A stretch of 64,000 bases of DNA from Planctomycetota bacterium (GTDB lineage Bacteria > Planctomycetota > Phycisphaerae > Phycisphaerales > SM1A02), in the NCBI GenBank assembly GCA_022568135.1, contig JADFFQ010000001.1, positions 1 through 64,000 of the forward strand, written 5' to 3'. A model generated the notes under the pieces. The model was given only the letters and a program-made list of their open reading frames with translations. It did no database searches and had not been told where the DNA came from. Positions within the stretch are counted from its first letter, which is position 1. Every line of letters starts with the position of its first letter. The translations under genes and the position numbers were made by a program. This document shows, one piece after another, positions 20,066 through 29,613 of the stretch.

Positions 20066-20566
20066 ATGCTCCTTGCGGCTCGAGCATTGTGGGCATTGCT
20101 CGTTCTCGTTCACATACCGGTGCTTCTAGGAGCCTCCAGGTCGCTTTTGGAGGGTGGTGGGGTTGGGGCGCTGGTCAATGTTCTTGCCCTGTGTCTCGCG
20201 GTCGCGATCTTCGTGCTGAAGTTGTTCGATGCGCCGTTTCTGCAGCTGCCGTCTCGACGCGCCTCCGCGATCGCCTTCGTGCTCGTCTGTGCAGTCGTGC
20301 ATCGTGAGGTCGCAGTGGCGGGAGTGGCCGCGGCGGCAGCAGCGAACACCCCCGCCGCAGTTGCGACATGGGTTGGGGTAGAGGGAACGCGGCGGTCCCA
20401 CAGATGGCTCTATCGCCGCTGGCTACAGTTGACGGCGATATTTGGCAGCGTGCGCAACCCACCCCGACCCGTCTTCTGGGCGAGTTCTCCCGCTGGGCAA
20501 GCGCGCTGTTCGGTCCATGCTTTTCGTGTAGCCGTCGCCCGAGGCCCGCCGCTTGGGACGGCTTGA
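20066..20566 (+). CDS. putative membrane protein upstream of the heme genes
   Basis: From MLLAARALWALLVLVHIPVL there are three likely membrane segments (~5-25, 35-55, 70-100), then a less convincing Arg/Pro-rich tail that may be frameshifted. It might also start at the ATG at 20030. It sits 138 bp before the hemH-hemA fusion on the same strand. Function unknown; a small membrane partner of heme synthesis is possible but not shown. Confidence 0.4.
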   Translation: MLLAARALWALLVLVHIPVLLGASRSLLEGGGVGALVNVLALCLAVAIFVLKLFDAPFLQLPSRRASAIAFVLVCAVVHREVAVAGVAAAAAANTPAAVATWVGVEGTRRSHRWLYRRWLQLTAIFGSVRNPPRPVFWASSPAGQARCSVHAFRVAVARGPPLGTA

Positions 20567-20703
20567 TCGGCCCGATTAGGACCCCCGTCCGCGATCGGCC
20601 TTGCTGGTTCGTGGTTCTGGTCGTTTGTGCACTGGACTCAGTCGCGGCGTCCAGCTATCGCCAGTTCACGAAAAGGAAACACTTCTCAGTCTAGGAAAAA
20701 CCT

Positions 20704-23052
20704 ATGGCTGCATCGTCGTCCACATGCGCCGGTTGCTCTGGCGGCCATGCGCAGTGTGTATGTTTGAAGGAACGGCGTCGAGGAGTTCTGTTGATCAACC
20801 TCGGAACGCCGGATCGGCCCGATACCAAGTCGGTCCGTCGCTATCTTACACAGTTCCTTGCTGATCCCTACGTTATCAAGCTACCCCGAGGCTGGCGCTG
20901 GCTGAACCGGCCGCTGGCGCGGCTGATCGCACAATTCCGCGCGCCAAGGTCGGCCGAATCGTACTGCCGCATCTGGACCGACCTCGGCTCGCCGCTCAAG
21001 TTCATTACTGAAGACCAGGTCGCCGCTCTCAAGAAACATCTGCCAACCGACTGGCTTGTCTTCTATGCGATGCGCTATGCGAATCCCAGCATTGGCGACA
21101 CGTTAGAGCAGATTGTGGAGACAGGCGTCACCGACCTGGTCGTGATTCCGATGTACCCGCATTACAGTGGGCCGAGCACCGGCACGGCGCTGCACGAGCT
21201 CTATAGAACCGTTTGCCGGCGCGGATTGCAACTGAATGTCGAGGTCCGCAACAACTGGTACGACGACGCCAGTTACATCGACGCCCAGGCGCGGTTGATC
21301 CATAAGCATGCTGTCACGCACCGTCTGGCACCCGACAATGGGTTTCTCCTCTACTCGACGCACTCTATGCCGCAGTCGTACATCAGGGACGGCGACCCGT
21401 ATGAGGGACAGGTGCGCCGGTCGGTCGAGCTTGTAAACGAACGGCTCGGCTGGCCAAGAGATCGCAGCTGCCTGTCCTTTCAGAGCAAACTCGGGCCGGT
21501 AGCGTGGCTCGAGCCGTCAACCGAGACCGCGTTGGCGAACCTCGCGAAGGCAGGCGAGAAGCAGGTGTTGGTTTGCCCGATCAGCTTTACAGCGGATTGT
21601 TTGGAAACACTCGAAGAAATCGGGATCACCTACGCAGCACAGTTCGCGAAAGCCGGCGGTGAGCTATTCCTGTGCCCGAGTCTCAACACGTTCGAGCCGT
21701 TCATCAAAGCGCTAAGCGTGCTTGCTCGCCGCGGATCGAAGCCTGCGAGCAGATGCGAAGTGACCTTGACGCCGCTGCTGCAAGAGGCTGATTCCTCCAT
21801 TGATCTGGGCGCAGCACTCGATTCCCTGGCCATGGTGGGTGTGTCGGTGCCGCCACGGTTGGACGGTGCCCACGGTCCGGCGATGAGGTACGTGTCGTCC
21901 GAGGAGCTCCGTCGCATCAAGCGGCCGCAGTACGACATGGTTGAACTGCTTCAGAACATCCACCGTGAGGGTGACTTCCGCGAGTGCTGGTTGTGGAACA
22001 CCTGTAACCGATTCGAATTATATGGCTGCCTCCACGAGAGTCGCGACGGGCGTTCGTTCAACGATGCAACTGCGGACATCACACGGCACTTGCTCGGTGA
22101 TCACGACACCGATCTACCGGTCAACGTCCTGCGCGGTGCCGATGCATGGCATCATTTGCTGCGCACCGCCGCGGGACTCAACAGCTCGCTCCCGGGAGAT
22201 ACCGAGGTGATCGAGCAGCTCCAATCAGCCTGCCGAATGGCTGGACATGCCCAGACGGCCGGGGCACTGACCGAGCATCTGATCGGGCGGATCCGGTCAA
22301 TCGTCGAGGAGCTGCGCGCGTCCACGCCATGGGGTCGGTTCGGCTGCGGGTATTGCTTCGCCGCCTTGCGGGATCTCGTCCAGAGCATCGGGCCGCCGCT
22401 ACCGGAGGCCCAGTGTCTTGTGATCGGCGGGTCAACGACCTCCCGGTCGATACTGCGTACGCTCGTCGAGCAGTTCGGTGTCCCAAGCCTGCAACTGACG
22501 CTGATCTATCGTGGCGAAGGCCGGCATCACTTGATCAAGCTTCTGCGGAAGGCGATCGGCCAGGGACGGCGTATGCTTGTGCACAAATATTCCGAGCCGG
22601 CCGTCACCGAGGCGATTGCCCATGCCGATGTCGTGTTTCTCGGCATCGACCGCAAGGAGCCGATCTTGCGTTCGAAGCAGCTCGCCCATCTTCGTGACTA
22701 CTCGGCCCGACCTCTGACCGTCATTGACTTCAACACGTTCGGCTCGACCGAGGGCATGGCTTCGATCAAGGGCGTTCGCATCATCGATGCCCGGCAGCTT
22801 GAGGCACAGGTTGACCTTTTCGCCGAGACTGTCATGGTCCGGGCCGAGCTCGGTTCCGCGGTGGAAGCAGCCGAGCGCGCGATCCTCGCGCACGTCGAGT
22901 CGGTGACGATGATTGGCGATTGGTCTTCCGGGAGTGCTTCGGATCCAGCGTCGCCCGGTGCGGTCGGGTCCGGGAAGACCGCCTCAGCGTCCGAAACCAA
23001 GGACGCCGAATTCCAGGAGATAAACGGCCATGCTCAGCGTGCCCATCGTTGA
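20704..23052 (+). CDS. ferrochelatase / glutamyl-tRNA reductase fusion
   Basis: 782 residues in one frame, start ATG with AGGA seven bases upstream. Residues 1-25 form a Cys-rich head (TCAGCSGGHAQCVC). Residues ~25-340 are ferrochelatase (HemH): VLLINLGTPD, IPMYPHYSGPSTGTA, YSTHSMPQSY, SFQSKLGPVAWLEP and ISFTADCLETLEEI. After a ~25-residue linker, residues ~365-740 are glutamyl-tRNA reductase (HemA): catalytic Cys434 in WNTCNRFELYG, GLNSSLPGDTEVIEQ, and a Rossmann-like part (CLVIGGSTTSRSIL). The usual GxGxMG and the C-terminal dimerisation helix are divergent or short. The protein thus joins the first committed and the last step of heme synthesis. Its stop lies 23 bp inside hemN. Confidence 0.92.
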   Translation: MAASSSTCAGCSGGHAQCVCLKERRRGVLLINLGTPDRPDTKSVRRYLTQFLADPYVIKLPRGWRWLNRPLARLIAQFRAPRSAESYCRIWTDLGSPLKFITEDQVAALKKHLPTDWLVFYAMRYANPSIGDTLEQIVETGVTDLVVIPMYPHYSGPSTGTALHELYRTVCRRGLQLNVEVRNNWYDDASYIDAQARLIHKHAVTHRLAPDNGFLLYSTHSMPQSYIRDGDPYEGQVRRSVELVNERLGWPRDRSCLSFQSKLGPVAWLEPSTETALANLAKAGEKQVLVCPISFTADCLETLEEIGITYAAQFAKAGGELFLCPSLNTFEPFIKALSVLARRGSKPASRCEVTLTPLLQEADSSIDLGAALDSLAMVGVSVPPRLDGAHGPAMRYVSSEELRRIKRPQYDMVELLQNIHREGDFRECWLWNTCNRFELYGCLHESRDGRSFNDATADITRHLLGDHDTDLPVNVLRGADAWHHLLRTAAGLNSSLPGDTEVIEQLQSACRMAGHAQTAGALTEHLIGRIRSIVEELRASTPWGRFGCGYCFAALRDLVQSIGPPLPEAQCLVIGGSTTSRSILRTLVEQFGVPSLQLTLIYRGEGRHHLIKLLRKAIGQGRRMLVHKYSEPAVTEAIAHADVVFLGIDRKEPILRSKQLAHLRDYSARPLTVIDFNTFGSTEGMASIKGVRIIDARQLEAQVDLFAETVMVRAELGSAVEAAERAILAHVESVTMIGDWSSGSASDPASPGAVGSGKTASASETKDAEFQEINGHAQRAHR

Positions 23053-24451
23053 TCGAGAGGTATTTCGGCGTTATGCGGGACGTTCGCTTCCGCGACACGT
23101 CTCCTACCCGATGCCGACCTGGTGGCGCGACATTGGCGCGGACGAAGCCGCCGCGATCCGCGCCGAGAGCACTCGTGCGATCCCGGCCCCCGCCCTGTCG
23201 GTGTACCTGCACCTCCCGTTTTGCGAAGCGCTCTGCAAGTTCTGCGCGTGTAACCGCACCATCATGCGAAAGGCTGCAAAAGACGCTGATCAGCGAACGG
23301 AAGCCTATGTCGTCGCGCTCGAGGATGAGATCCAACGGCTAGGCGCTTCGGTCGGAACAGGCCGGCCCGTGCGTCAGATCCACTGGGGCGGCGGGACGCC
23401 GACCTACCTCTCATGTGCGCACATCGAGCGTATCCAGAAAACGCTCACCGCGGCGTTCAGCGTCGCGGAGGGGGCGGAGATCGCGATCGAGATCGACCCG
23501 CGCGTTACGTCCAACGATCAACTCGAACTCCTCCGCCGTCTCGGTTTCGACCGTGTTTCATTGGGCGTGCAGGACTTCGACGAGCGGGTCCAGAAGCACA
23601 TTCATCGCATCCAGCCGTACGAGATGGTCAAGCAATGCGTCGATGTCTGCCGCGAGATCGGATTTGCCAGCGTGAACTTTGATCTGATTTACGGCATGCC
23701 GTACCAGACCCTCGAGACCGTCGCCGACATGATTGACCGCACGATCGCGTTGTCACCCGACCGGATCGCGTACTATCACTACGCACAAATACCCGACAAA
23801 ATCGCGAACCAGCGCGGTATCCACCATGACCAGATGCCGGACTCGGATACCAAGCTGACGATGTTCCTGATGGCCGTGGAGGCCTTCACGGCCGGCGGCT
23901 ATGAGTTTGTCGGGCTCGATCACTTCGCCAAACCCGATGAACGGCTTGCTCAGGCTGTACGTGACGGCTCCATCAACCGGAACTTCCAGGGCATGACGAC
24001 CGAAGCCGAACTTGACCTCATCGGCATGGGTGCCTCCTCGATCAGCCAGTTCACCCGTTTTGCATACCTGCAGAACGTCCGTGACCCGGATGTTTACGTA
24101 CAGCATATGAACGCCGATGCGGACCCGGTCATACGCGGCACGCGACTATCGCGCGATGACTGCATCCGCCAGACGGTGATAAATCATCTGTATTGCTACG
24201 CTGCCATTGATCCCGACCGAATCGAGAAACGCTTTGACATCAACTTCGGAGCGTACTTCTCGGACGAACTCGAGCGATTGAAGCATCTGGAAGCGGATGG
24301 GCTGGTCGAAGTGAAGCCCGACGGCAGGATTGAGCTGACATGGCCGCTCGGTCGAGTGCTGATGCGCAATGTTGCGGCGGTCTTTGATGCCTACCTGCAT
24401 CGCGATGCCTATCGGCTGGGTGAGCGGCATGCGTTCTCAACCAGCGCATGA
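23030..24451 (+). CDS. hemN: oxygen-independent coproporphyrinogen III dehydrogenase
   Basis: 473 residues. Radical-SAM cysteines are C65, C69 and C72 with the extra C74 (PFCEALCKFCAC), the pattern of true HemN rather than HemW. HWGGGTPTYLS binds SAM, and SLGVQDFDERVQ and DLIYGMPYQTLE follow. It converts coproporphyrinogen III to protoporphyrinogen IX without oxygen. The ATG lies inside the end of hemH-hemA, with GGAG upstream, so the genes are coupled. Length equals E. coli HemN (457) within normal range. Confidence 0.95.
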   Translation: MLSVPIVDREVFRRYAGRSLPRHVSYPMPTWWRDIGADEAAAIRAESTRAIPAPALSVYLHLPFCEALCKFCACNRTIMRKAAKDADQRTEAYVVALEDEIQRLGASVGTGRPVRQIHWGGGTPTYLSCAHIERIQKTLTAAFSVAEGAEIAIEIDPRVTSNDQLELLRRLGFDRVSLGVQDFDERVQKHIHRIQPYEMVKQCVDVCREIGFASVNFDLIYGMPYQTLETVADMIDRTIALSPDRIAYYHYAQIPDKIANQRGIHHDQMPDSDTKLTMFLMAVEAFTAGGYEFVGLDHFAKPDERLAQAVRDGSINRNFQGMTTEAELDLIGMGASSISQFTRFAYLQNVRDPDVYVQHMNADADPVIRGTRLSRDDCIRQTVINHLYCYAAIDPDRIEKRFDINFGAYFSDELERLKHLEADGLVEVKPDGRIELTWPLGRVLMRNVAAVFDAYLHRDAYRLGERHAFSTSA

Positions 24452-24467
24452 TGGGAGGCCGAACCTG

Positions 24468-25529
24468 ATGAGCAGACCGACCAACGACTTGCTGCTACGT
24501 GCGGCTCGTGGCGAGCGCACCGAACGTACGCCGGTTTGGCTCATGCGCCAGGCCGGGCGGTTCGATCCGAAATATCGGGAGATCCGCCAGGGCTGCGGGC
24601 TCCAGTTGGAGGAGTTGTTTCGCAATCCACAGCTGGCGGCCGAGATAACTATGCTGCCGGTTCGGTTCGGTGTTGATGCTGCCATCCTCTTCCAGGACAT
24701 CCTCACGCCGCTTGCGCCGATGGGCGCACCGTTTGTGTTTCGACCTGGTCCGCTGTTGGCTCATCCGATTCGAGTCCCGGGTGACCTGGAGCGCTTACGG
24801 TCCTTTGATTCGCGTGAGGAGCTTGGATTCGTCAGGACAAGTATCGAGCTCGTGCGGAGTGAACTAGCCGACACCTTGCCGTTGATCGGCTTCGCCGGCG
24901 CTCCACTGACCTTGGCCACGTTTATGATCGAGGGCGGAAGTCCGGGCGATTCCGTTGACCGAACACGGGCGCTGATGCAGGGCGAACCGGCGTTGTGTCA
25001 CCAACTGCTTGATCTACTTGCGCGTATCACCGCCGATTACCTGATGATGCAGATTGAAGCCGGCGTGCATGTCGTGCAATTGTTCGAATCTGTTGCTGAT
25101 CTTTTCACATGTGCTGAGTACGAACTGTTCGCCCAACCGTACCAGGAGGCGGTGCTCCGCGCGTTGAAGGGATCTTGTCCGACGATCCTGTTCGTGAACG
25201 AGCAACCGTATTTGGACCTCATGGTGCGGACCGGCGCCGACGTGCTGAGCGTTGGTCGATGCGTCGCTTTGTCAGAAGCCCGGCGACGGTACGGCGATCA
25301 AGTCGCGTTTCAAGGCAACGTGGACAATCGGGTGCTTCGAGATGGAGATTTCGATCAGATCGACGAGGCGGTAGGGCGTTGCCTCATCGCGGGGGCTCGG
25401 GCCGGACACATCCTCAATCTGAATCACGGCGTCGTGCGGGACACGCCGGTTGAGAATGTGTGCCGATTCATCGAGACGGCAAAGTCCTTCGCCTTCGAGC
25501 CGGTGGTGGTGGACGAGCCCGGAGGTTGA
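24468..25529 (+). CDS. hemE: uroporphyrinogen decarboxylase
   Basis: 353 residues starting MSRPTNDLLL, GGGAGG nine bases upstream. The signature RQAGRFDPKYREIR binds substrate carboxylates; ILFQDILTPLAPMG carries the catalytic Asp; GFAGAPLTLATFMIEG and the C-terminal LNLNHGV are present. Cytoplasmic; decarboxylates uroporphyrinogen III to coproporphyrinogen III. It follows hemN by 16 bp and precedes the oxidase by 5 bp. Confidence 0.96.
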   Translation: MSRPTNDLLLRAARGERTERTPVWLMRQAGRFDPKYREIRQGCGLQLEELFRNPQLAAEITMLPVRFGVDAAILFQDILTPLAPMGAPFVFRPGPLLAHPIRVPGDLERLRSFDSREELGFVRTSIELVRSELADTLPLIGFAGAPLTLATFMIEGGSPGDSVDRTRALMQGEPALCHQLLDLLARITADYLMMQIEAGVHVVQLFESVADLFTCAEYELFAQPYQEAVLRALKGSCPTILFVNEQPYLDLMVRTGADVLSVGRCVALSEARRRYGDQVAFQGNVDNRVLRDGDFDQIDEAVGRCLIAGARAGHILNLNHGVVRDTPVENVCRFIETAKSFAFEPVVVDEPGG

Positions 25530-25534
25530 GGACG

Positions 25535-27022
25535 ATGGGCAGTTGCGAGCGCGAAGTGATCGTGATTGGAGGGGGAATCAGCGGGCTGACCGCCGCATGG
25601 CGGCTCAAAATGGCCGGCGTGGATGTGTGTGTGCTCGAGTCTACTGAGGTTGTCGGCGGAGCAATGCACACAGAGCAGCGCGAGGGGTTTCTGCTCGAAA
25701 AGGGGCCGTTCAACCTCATTGTGCGCGATCCGGCGTTCGAGCAGTTGCTTGACGAGTTTGGCGATGAGGTCGAGGTGATTGCCGCTGATCGCGCTGTCGG
25801 CCGCGCTCGATATATTTTGCACCGCCACCGCCTTTGCAAGGTGCCGATGACTCCAACTGAACTGCTCAGGACCCCGTTGCTAACGCTCGGTGGCAAAGTG
25901 CGGTTGATCCGCGGATTGGCGGTGAGCCGGCGCGGGATCGGTGTGGACGCTTCGATCCACGATGCCGCGACTCGGCGGTTTGGTCGGCAGGTCGCCGATG
26001 GGCTGGTCAGTGCGATGTGCGTGGGCATCTTTTCGGGCGACAGCCGGGAGCTGAGCCTGCGCGGTTGTTTCCCGACGGTTGCTGACGTTGACGAGCGGAC
26101 GCGGAGCCCGCTCGGCTCCGCCCTGAGCAAGAGACTCCCCTCGAAGCCCCGCAAGAGGAAGCGCCTTCGGCGTCACTGGCGCGGCCTAGTGAGCTTTCGC
26201 GAAGGTCTTGGCGCGCTGCCAGGCGCGCTGGCGAGGCGTCTGGGTTCGAAGATACTCACCAACTGCGCAGCAGAGGCGATACGAATGGTCGACCGTGGCT
26301 ATGAAGTGCAATGCACGTTGCACCACGGTGAGCAAATCAAGCTTCGATCCCGGCACCTGGTCCTCGCTGTACCCAAGGTGGTGGCGAGCGCGCTGCTCGG
26401 CCCCGTCGCGCCCGAGATTGACGAGACGCTCAAAACCATCTCTGCAACTTCGCTTGTGGTGCTGAACCTCGGCTTCGATCGAAACGATATCAACCATCCG
26501 CTCGACGGCTACGGCTTCCTCGTTCCGCGAACGGAATCGTCATGTCCGCTGCTCGGTGTGCTGTGGGCGGACAGCGTGTTTCCGCACCATGCGCCACCAG
26601 ACCGCCGGTTGCTGCGCGTGTTCATGGGTGGCTCGAGCCGCCCTGATATGCTGAGCAAGAGCGATACTGAACTGGTCGAGATCGCCTTGATTGGGCTTAG
26701 CGACCTGTTGCACGTATCGGGCAACCCCGTATTGATCCACGTGTGTCGCTGGCCCGACGCCGTCCCGCAATACACGATTGGTCACGTGCGGCGTGTCGCC
26801 CAGGTCCGCCATGAGCTGCGGCAACGCCGGCGGCTGCACCTCATCGGAAACTATCTCGAGGGGGTATCGATCAACGACTGTGTCCGCAGCGCCGCCCACG
26901 CGGCAGAACAGATCGCCCAGGACCTCGGCGCGACCAGCATCTGCAAGTGCATCGAGAATGAACAGTCTCATAGCGAAGCCGCCGGTGCCCGGCTGCCGGC
27001 TGCTTCGAGTCCGGGAGGGTGA
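25535..27022 (+). CDS. hemY: protoporphyrinogen oxidase, HemY type
   Basis: 495 residues from MGSCEREVIVIGGG, with GGAGG upstream. The FAD-binding GGGISGLTAAWRL starts the chain, and the C-terminal FAD segment is LHLIGNYLEGVSINDCVRS. AMCVGIFSGDSRELS matches the HemY substrate-domain signature. It oxidises protoporphyrinogen IX (or coproporphyrinogen III) with oxygen. Since HemE and HemN are present, the protoporphyrin route is favoured. A ~30-residue polar tail follows the last FAD motif. Oxygen-dependent HemY beside oxygen-independent HemN is a known mix. Confidence 0.93.
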   Translation: MGSCEREVIVIGGGISGLTAAWRLKMAGVDVCVLESTEVVGGAMHTEQREGFLLEKGPFNLIVRDPAFEQLLDEFGDEVEVIAADRAVGRARYILHRHRLCKVPMTPTELLRTPLLTLGGKVRLIRGLAVSRRGIGVDASIHDAATRRFGRQVADGLVSAMCVGIFSGDSRELSLRGCFPTVADVDERTRSPLGSALSKRLPSKPRKRKRLRRHWRGLVSFREGLGALPGALARRLGSKILTNCAAEAIRMVDRGYEVQCTLHHGEQIKLRSRHLVLAVPKVVASALLGPVAPEIDETLKTISATSLVVLNLGFDRNDINHPLDGYGFLVPRTESSCPLLGVLWADSVFPHHAPPDRRLLRVFMGGSSRPDMLSKSDTELVEIALIGLSDLLHVSGNPVLIHVCRWPDAVPQYTIGHVRRVAQVRHELRQRRRLHLIGNYLEGVSINDCVRSAAHAAEQIAQDLGATSICKCIENEQSHSEAAGARLPAASSPGG

Positions 27023-27056
27023 TCCAACCCGATCCTTGTTCAGGGGAAGCAGAGCC

Positions 27057-28082
27057 ATGTTTGAAACAACCGTGTTGACGCGACCGATCCGCAGACCAAG
27101 GCGCCTGCGCAACAGCGAAGCGATCCGCCGTCTGGTTCGCGAAACGACGCTGACGCCGGGGAAGCTCGTCCTGCCGCAGTTCATCATCGATGGCTCGCAG
27201 CGCACGGAGCCGATCGGTGCGATGCCCGGCCGCTCACGACTGACGATCGATCTGACCATCGATGAGTGCCGGCGTGCGCTTGATCTCGGCGTAAGGGCGT
27301 TCGCGCTTTTTGCGGCCATTGACACTTCCTTGAAGACGCCCGAAGGGACCGAGGCGCTCAACCCAGACAACCTGCTGTGCAGAGCGACTCATGCGATCAA
27401 GGAGGCGATCCCGGAGTCATGCGTGATCACGGACGTCGCGCTGGACCCCTACTCGAGTCTCGGCCATGACGGCTTGATCAGCGAGGCGGGCGTCGTAATG
27501 AACGACGAGACGGTGGATGTGCTGGCCAAGATGGCGGTCCTTCACGCCGAGGCCGGGGCAGATATCGTCGCCCCGTCTGACATGATGGACGGTCGCGTCG
27601 GCGCGATCCGTGCCGCCCTCGATGAGGCCGGGTACACACAGACGGCGATCCTCAGCTACACCGCAAAGTACGCTTCGTCGTTCTACGGCCCATTCCGCGA
27701 AGCCTTGGATTCCGCGCCCGTCGTCGCACCGAACGTGCCGAAAGACAAGCGCACGTATCAGATGGATCCGGCCAACTCGCGCGAAGCGTCCATCGAGGCA
27801 ACCCTCGACGAGGCCGAAGGCGCCGACATGCTGATGGTCAAGCCAGCGGTGCTGTATTTGGACATCATCGCCCGATTGCGAGCCCGGACGGACCTTCCGA
27901 TCGCCGCCTATCACGTGAGCGGCGAGTATGCGATGGTCAAAGCGGCGGCCCAGAACGGCTGGTTGGACGAGCGGGCATGCATGATGGAGATGCTCACGGC
28001 GATCGCGCGTGCCGGCGCCGATTGTATCCTCACGTATGCGGCGCTGGATTACGCTCGATGGTGGCGTGAAGCGTTCGCTTGA
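27057..28082 (+). CDS. hemB: delta-aminolevulinic acid dehydratase (porphobilinogen synthase)
   Basis: 341 residues from MFETTVLTRPIRRPRRLR, with AGGGGAAGC upstream. The two Schiff-base lysines lie in SYTAKYASSFYGPF and MLMVKPAVLYLD. The metal site reads DVALDPYSSLGHDG, the Asp/Ala form rather than the zinc-binding Cys form, indicating a Mg/K-dependent enzyme. Condenses two ALA into porphobilinogen. Last gene of the + heme operon; its 3' end overlaps hemD from the other strand by 34 bp. Confidence 0.96.
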   Translation: MFETTVLTRPIRRPRRLRNSEAIRRLVRETTLTPGKLVLPQFIIDGSQRTEPIGAMPGRSRLTIDLTIDECRRALDLGVRAFALFAAIDTSLKTPEGTEALNPDNLLCRATHAIKEAIPESCVITDVALDPYSSLGHDGLISEAGVVMNDETVDVLAKMAVLHAEAGADIVAPSDMMDGRVGAIRAALDEAGYTQTAILSYTAKYASSFYGPFREALDSAPVVAPNVPKDKRTYQMDPANSREASIEATLDEAEGADMLMVKPAVLYLDIIARLRARTDLPIAAYHVSGEYAMVKAAAQNGWLDERACMMEMLTAIARAGADCILTYAALDYARWWREAFA

Positions 28083-28723
28083 GCTGCGATCGTCCGGGCG
28101 AGCGACTCGAAGCTGCGCTGCGGTGCTTCGACCCACGGCCTGACGCCGATCTCGCGAAGTGCGGCTGACGTCGATGGGCCGATGCTGGCGAACGGCAGAT
28201 CAACAGGCCCGACGGCGCGCACAGCCGATGAACTGGTCACCGCAACGAGATCGGCCTCCTCGAGTACGGACTTGCGGAAGGGCATCGCGACGGTTTCATA
28301 CAAGACCGGACTCACGAAGTCGACACCCGGCGGCACGTCCGGAACCATCGCCTGTGATGATCGCGGGTAACAGATCCTCGCGCGGTGTGCGCGGATGAAT
28401 AGTTCATGGAAGAGGCGCATGGCGTCGCCGCTGCTGGCCACCAGGGCGACGCGAAAGCCGCGCGCTTCGGCCGTGCGACGTGAGGAGTTACCAACGACGG
28501 CCACGTGCGGAACTCTCGCCACGTCCCCGGCCACCGCTTCAATCGCGAAAACACTGGTGAGCACGAGCCAGTCGTTGGACGTCAGCGCCGCGATCTCATC
28601 GTACGCGTTGCTGAGAACCGATCGCTCAAGCACCGGTTCGTGAATCACGTCTAGCCCGGCCGCTCGCAATGCCGTTGAAAGCGGCCCGTCCGGCGGCTCA
28701 TCCCGGGTCATCCAGACCTTCAC
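28049..28723 (-). CDS. hemD: uroporphyrinogen III synthase
   Basis: 224 residues, typical of this poorly conserved family: two alternating alpha/beta lobes, opening MKVWMTRDEPPDGPL and containing DWLVLTSVFAIEAV, then ADLVAVTSSSAVRAV and FASIGPSTSAALREIG. It cyclises hydroxymethylbilane. Its ATG overlaps the hemC stop (ATGA), so translation is coupled. Confidence 0.88.
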   Translation of the reverse strand: MKVWMTRDEPPDGPLSTALRAAGLDVIHEPVLERSVLSNAYDEIAALTSNDWLVLTSVFAIEAVAGDVARVPHVAVVGNSSRRTAEARGFRVALVASSGDAMRLFHELFIRAHRARICYPRSSQAMVPDVPPGVDFVSPVLYETVAMPFRKSVLEEADLVAVTSSSAVRAVGPVDLPFASIGPSTSAALREIGVRPWVEAPQRSFESLARTIAAQANASRHHRA

Positions 28724-29613
28724 ACCATCACCTGAAGCTGGTGCCTCAAGCGCTGCGCGAGCACCGCGCCGAGGCGCGCCGGATCCGTGCCGACTTCCGT
28801 GCCTTGCGCAACGTGCCGGTCGTCGTCACTGAAAAGTTGCCCATGCAGCGCGATCTGATCGCCCGTTACGATCGCCAGGGCCCCGAGCGGTGTTTGACAT
28901 CCCGCGCTGACAGTGGCGAGAAAAGCGCGTTCGGCTGTCACAGCGCGCCGGGACTGATCGTGATCGATCGCCGCGAGGAGTTCACGGGCGGCGCTGTCTC
29001 GCCTCGTCTTCACCGCCAGCGCGCCTTGCGCCGGCGCGGGGATGAATCGGTCCGTGGGCAGGTCGGTCATGTCCGGTGCGGTGATGCCCAGGCGCAGCAA
29101 CCCGGCTGCGGCGAGGACCACGCCGTCTACCTCGCCGGACTCGAGCTTCGCGACCCGGGTCGGCACATTGCCGCGGATTGGAACGATCTCGACGTTGGCG
29201 TGTCGCCGCCACTGCGCGCGACGGCGCGGACTGCAGGTGCCGATGCGAAAACCGGCGGGGATACGCTCGAGGTCAACCGGCTGCTGTGTGAGCAGAGCGT
29301 CATGCACGGCGGCGCGCTTCGGCACTGCGGCGATGACAAGATCATCGGGCCCAAGCGACGGCAGATCCTTGTAGCTGTGTACGGCGAAGTCGATCTGAGA
29401 TGCGACCAGCGCCTGCTCAAGCGCACCGACGAACCAGCCCGCCGGCCAGGTCGCCGCATCGAACGGCTGATCGCGTGCCACGTCGCCGTGCGTCTTGATG
29501 ACGGTTTCTTCAAAATCCAGATCTGGATGCACCTTGCGCAGCGCGTCGATTACCCAGCGTGTCTGCCACAGCGCCAGATCGCTGCCTCGAGTTCCAACGC
29601 GAAGCGTGGTCAC
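28720..29613 (-). CDS. hemC: porphobilinogen deaminase (hydroxymethylbilane synthase)
   Basis: 297 residues: GTRGSDLALWQ at the start, HSYKDLPSL (active-site Asp region), RIGTCSPRRRAQW, and the dipyrromethane cofactor Cys in SAGCQTPLGA. Length fits the family (~310). Coupled by ATGA overlaps to hemL upstream and hemD downstream. Confidence 0.96.
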   Translation of the reverse strand: MTTLRVGTRGSDLALWQTRWVIDALRKVHPDLDFEETVIKTHGDVARDQPFDAATWPAGWFVGALEQALVASQIDFAVHSYKDLPSLGPDDLVIAAVPKRAAVHDALLTQQPVDLERIPAGFRIGTCSPRRRAQWRRHANVEIVPIRGNVPTRVAKLESGEVDGVVLAAAGLLRLGITAPDMTDLPTDRFIPAPAQGALAVKTRRDSAARELLAAIDHDQSRRAVTAERAFLATVSAGCQTPLGALAIVTGDQIALHGQLFSDDDRHVAQGTEVGTDPARLGAVLAQRLRHQLQVMV

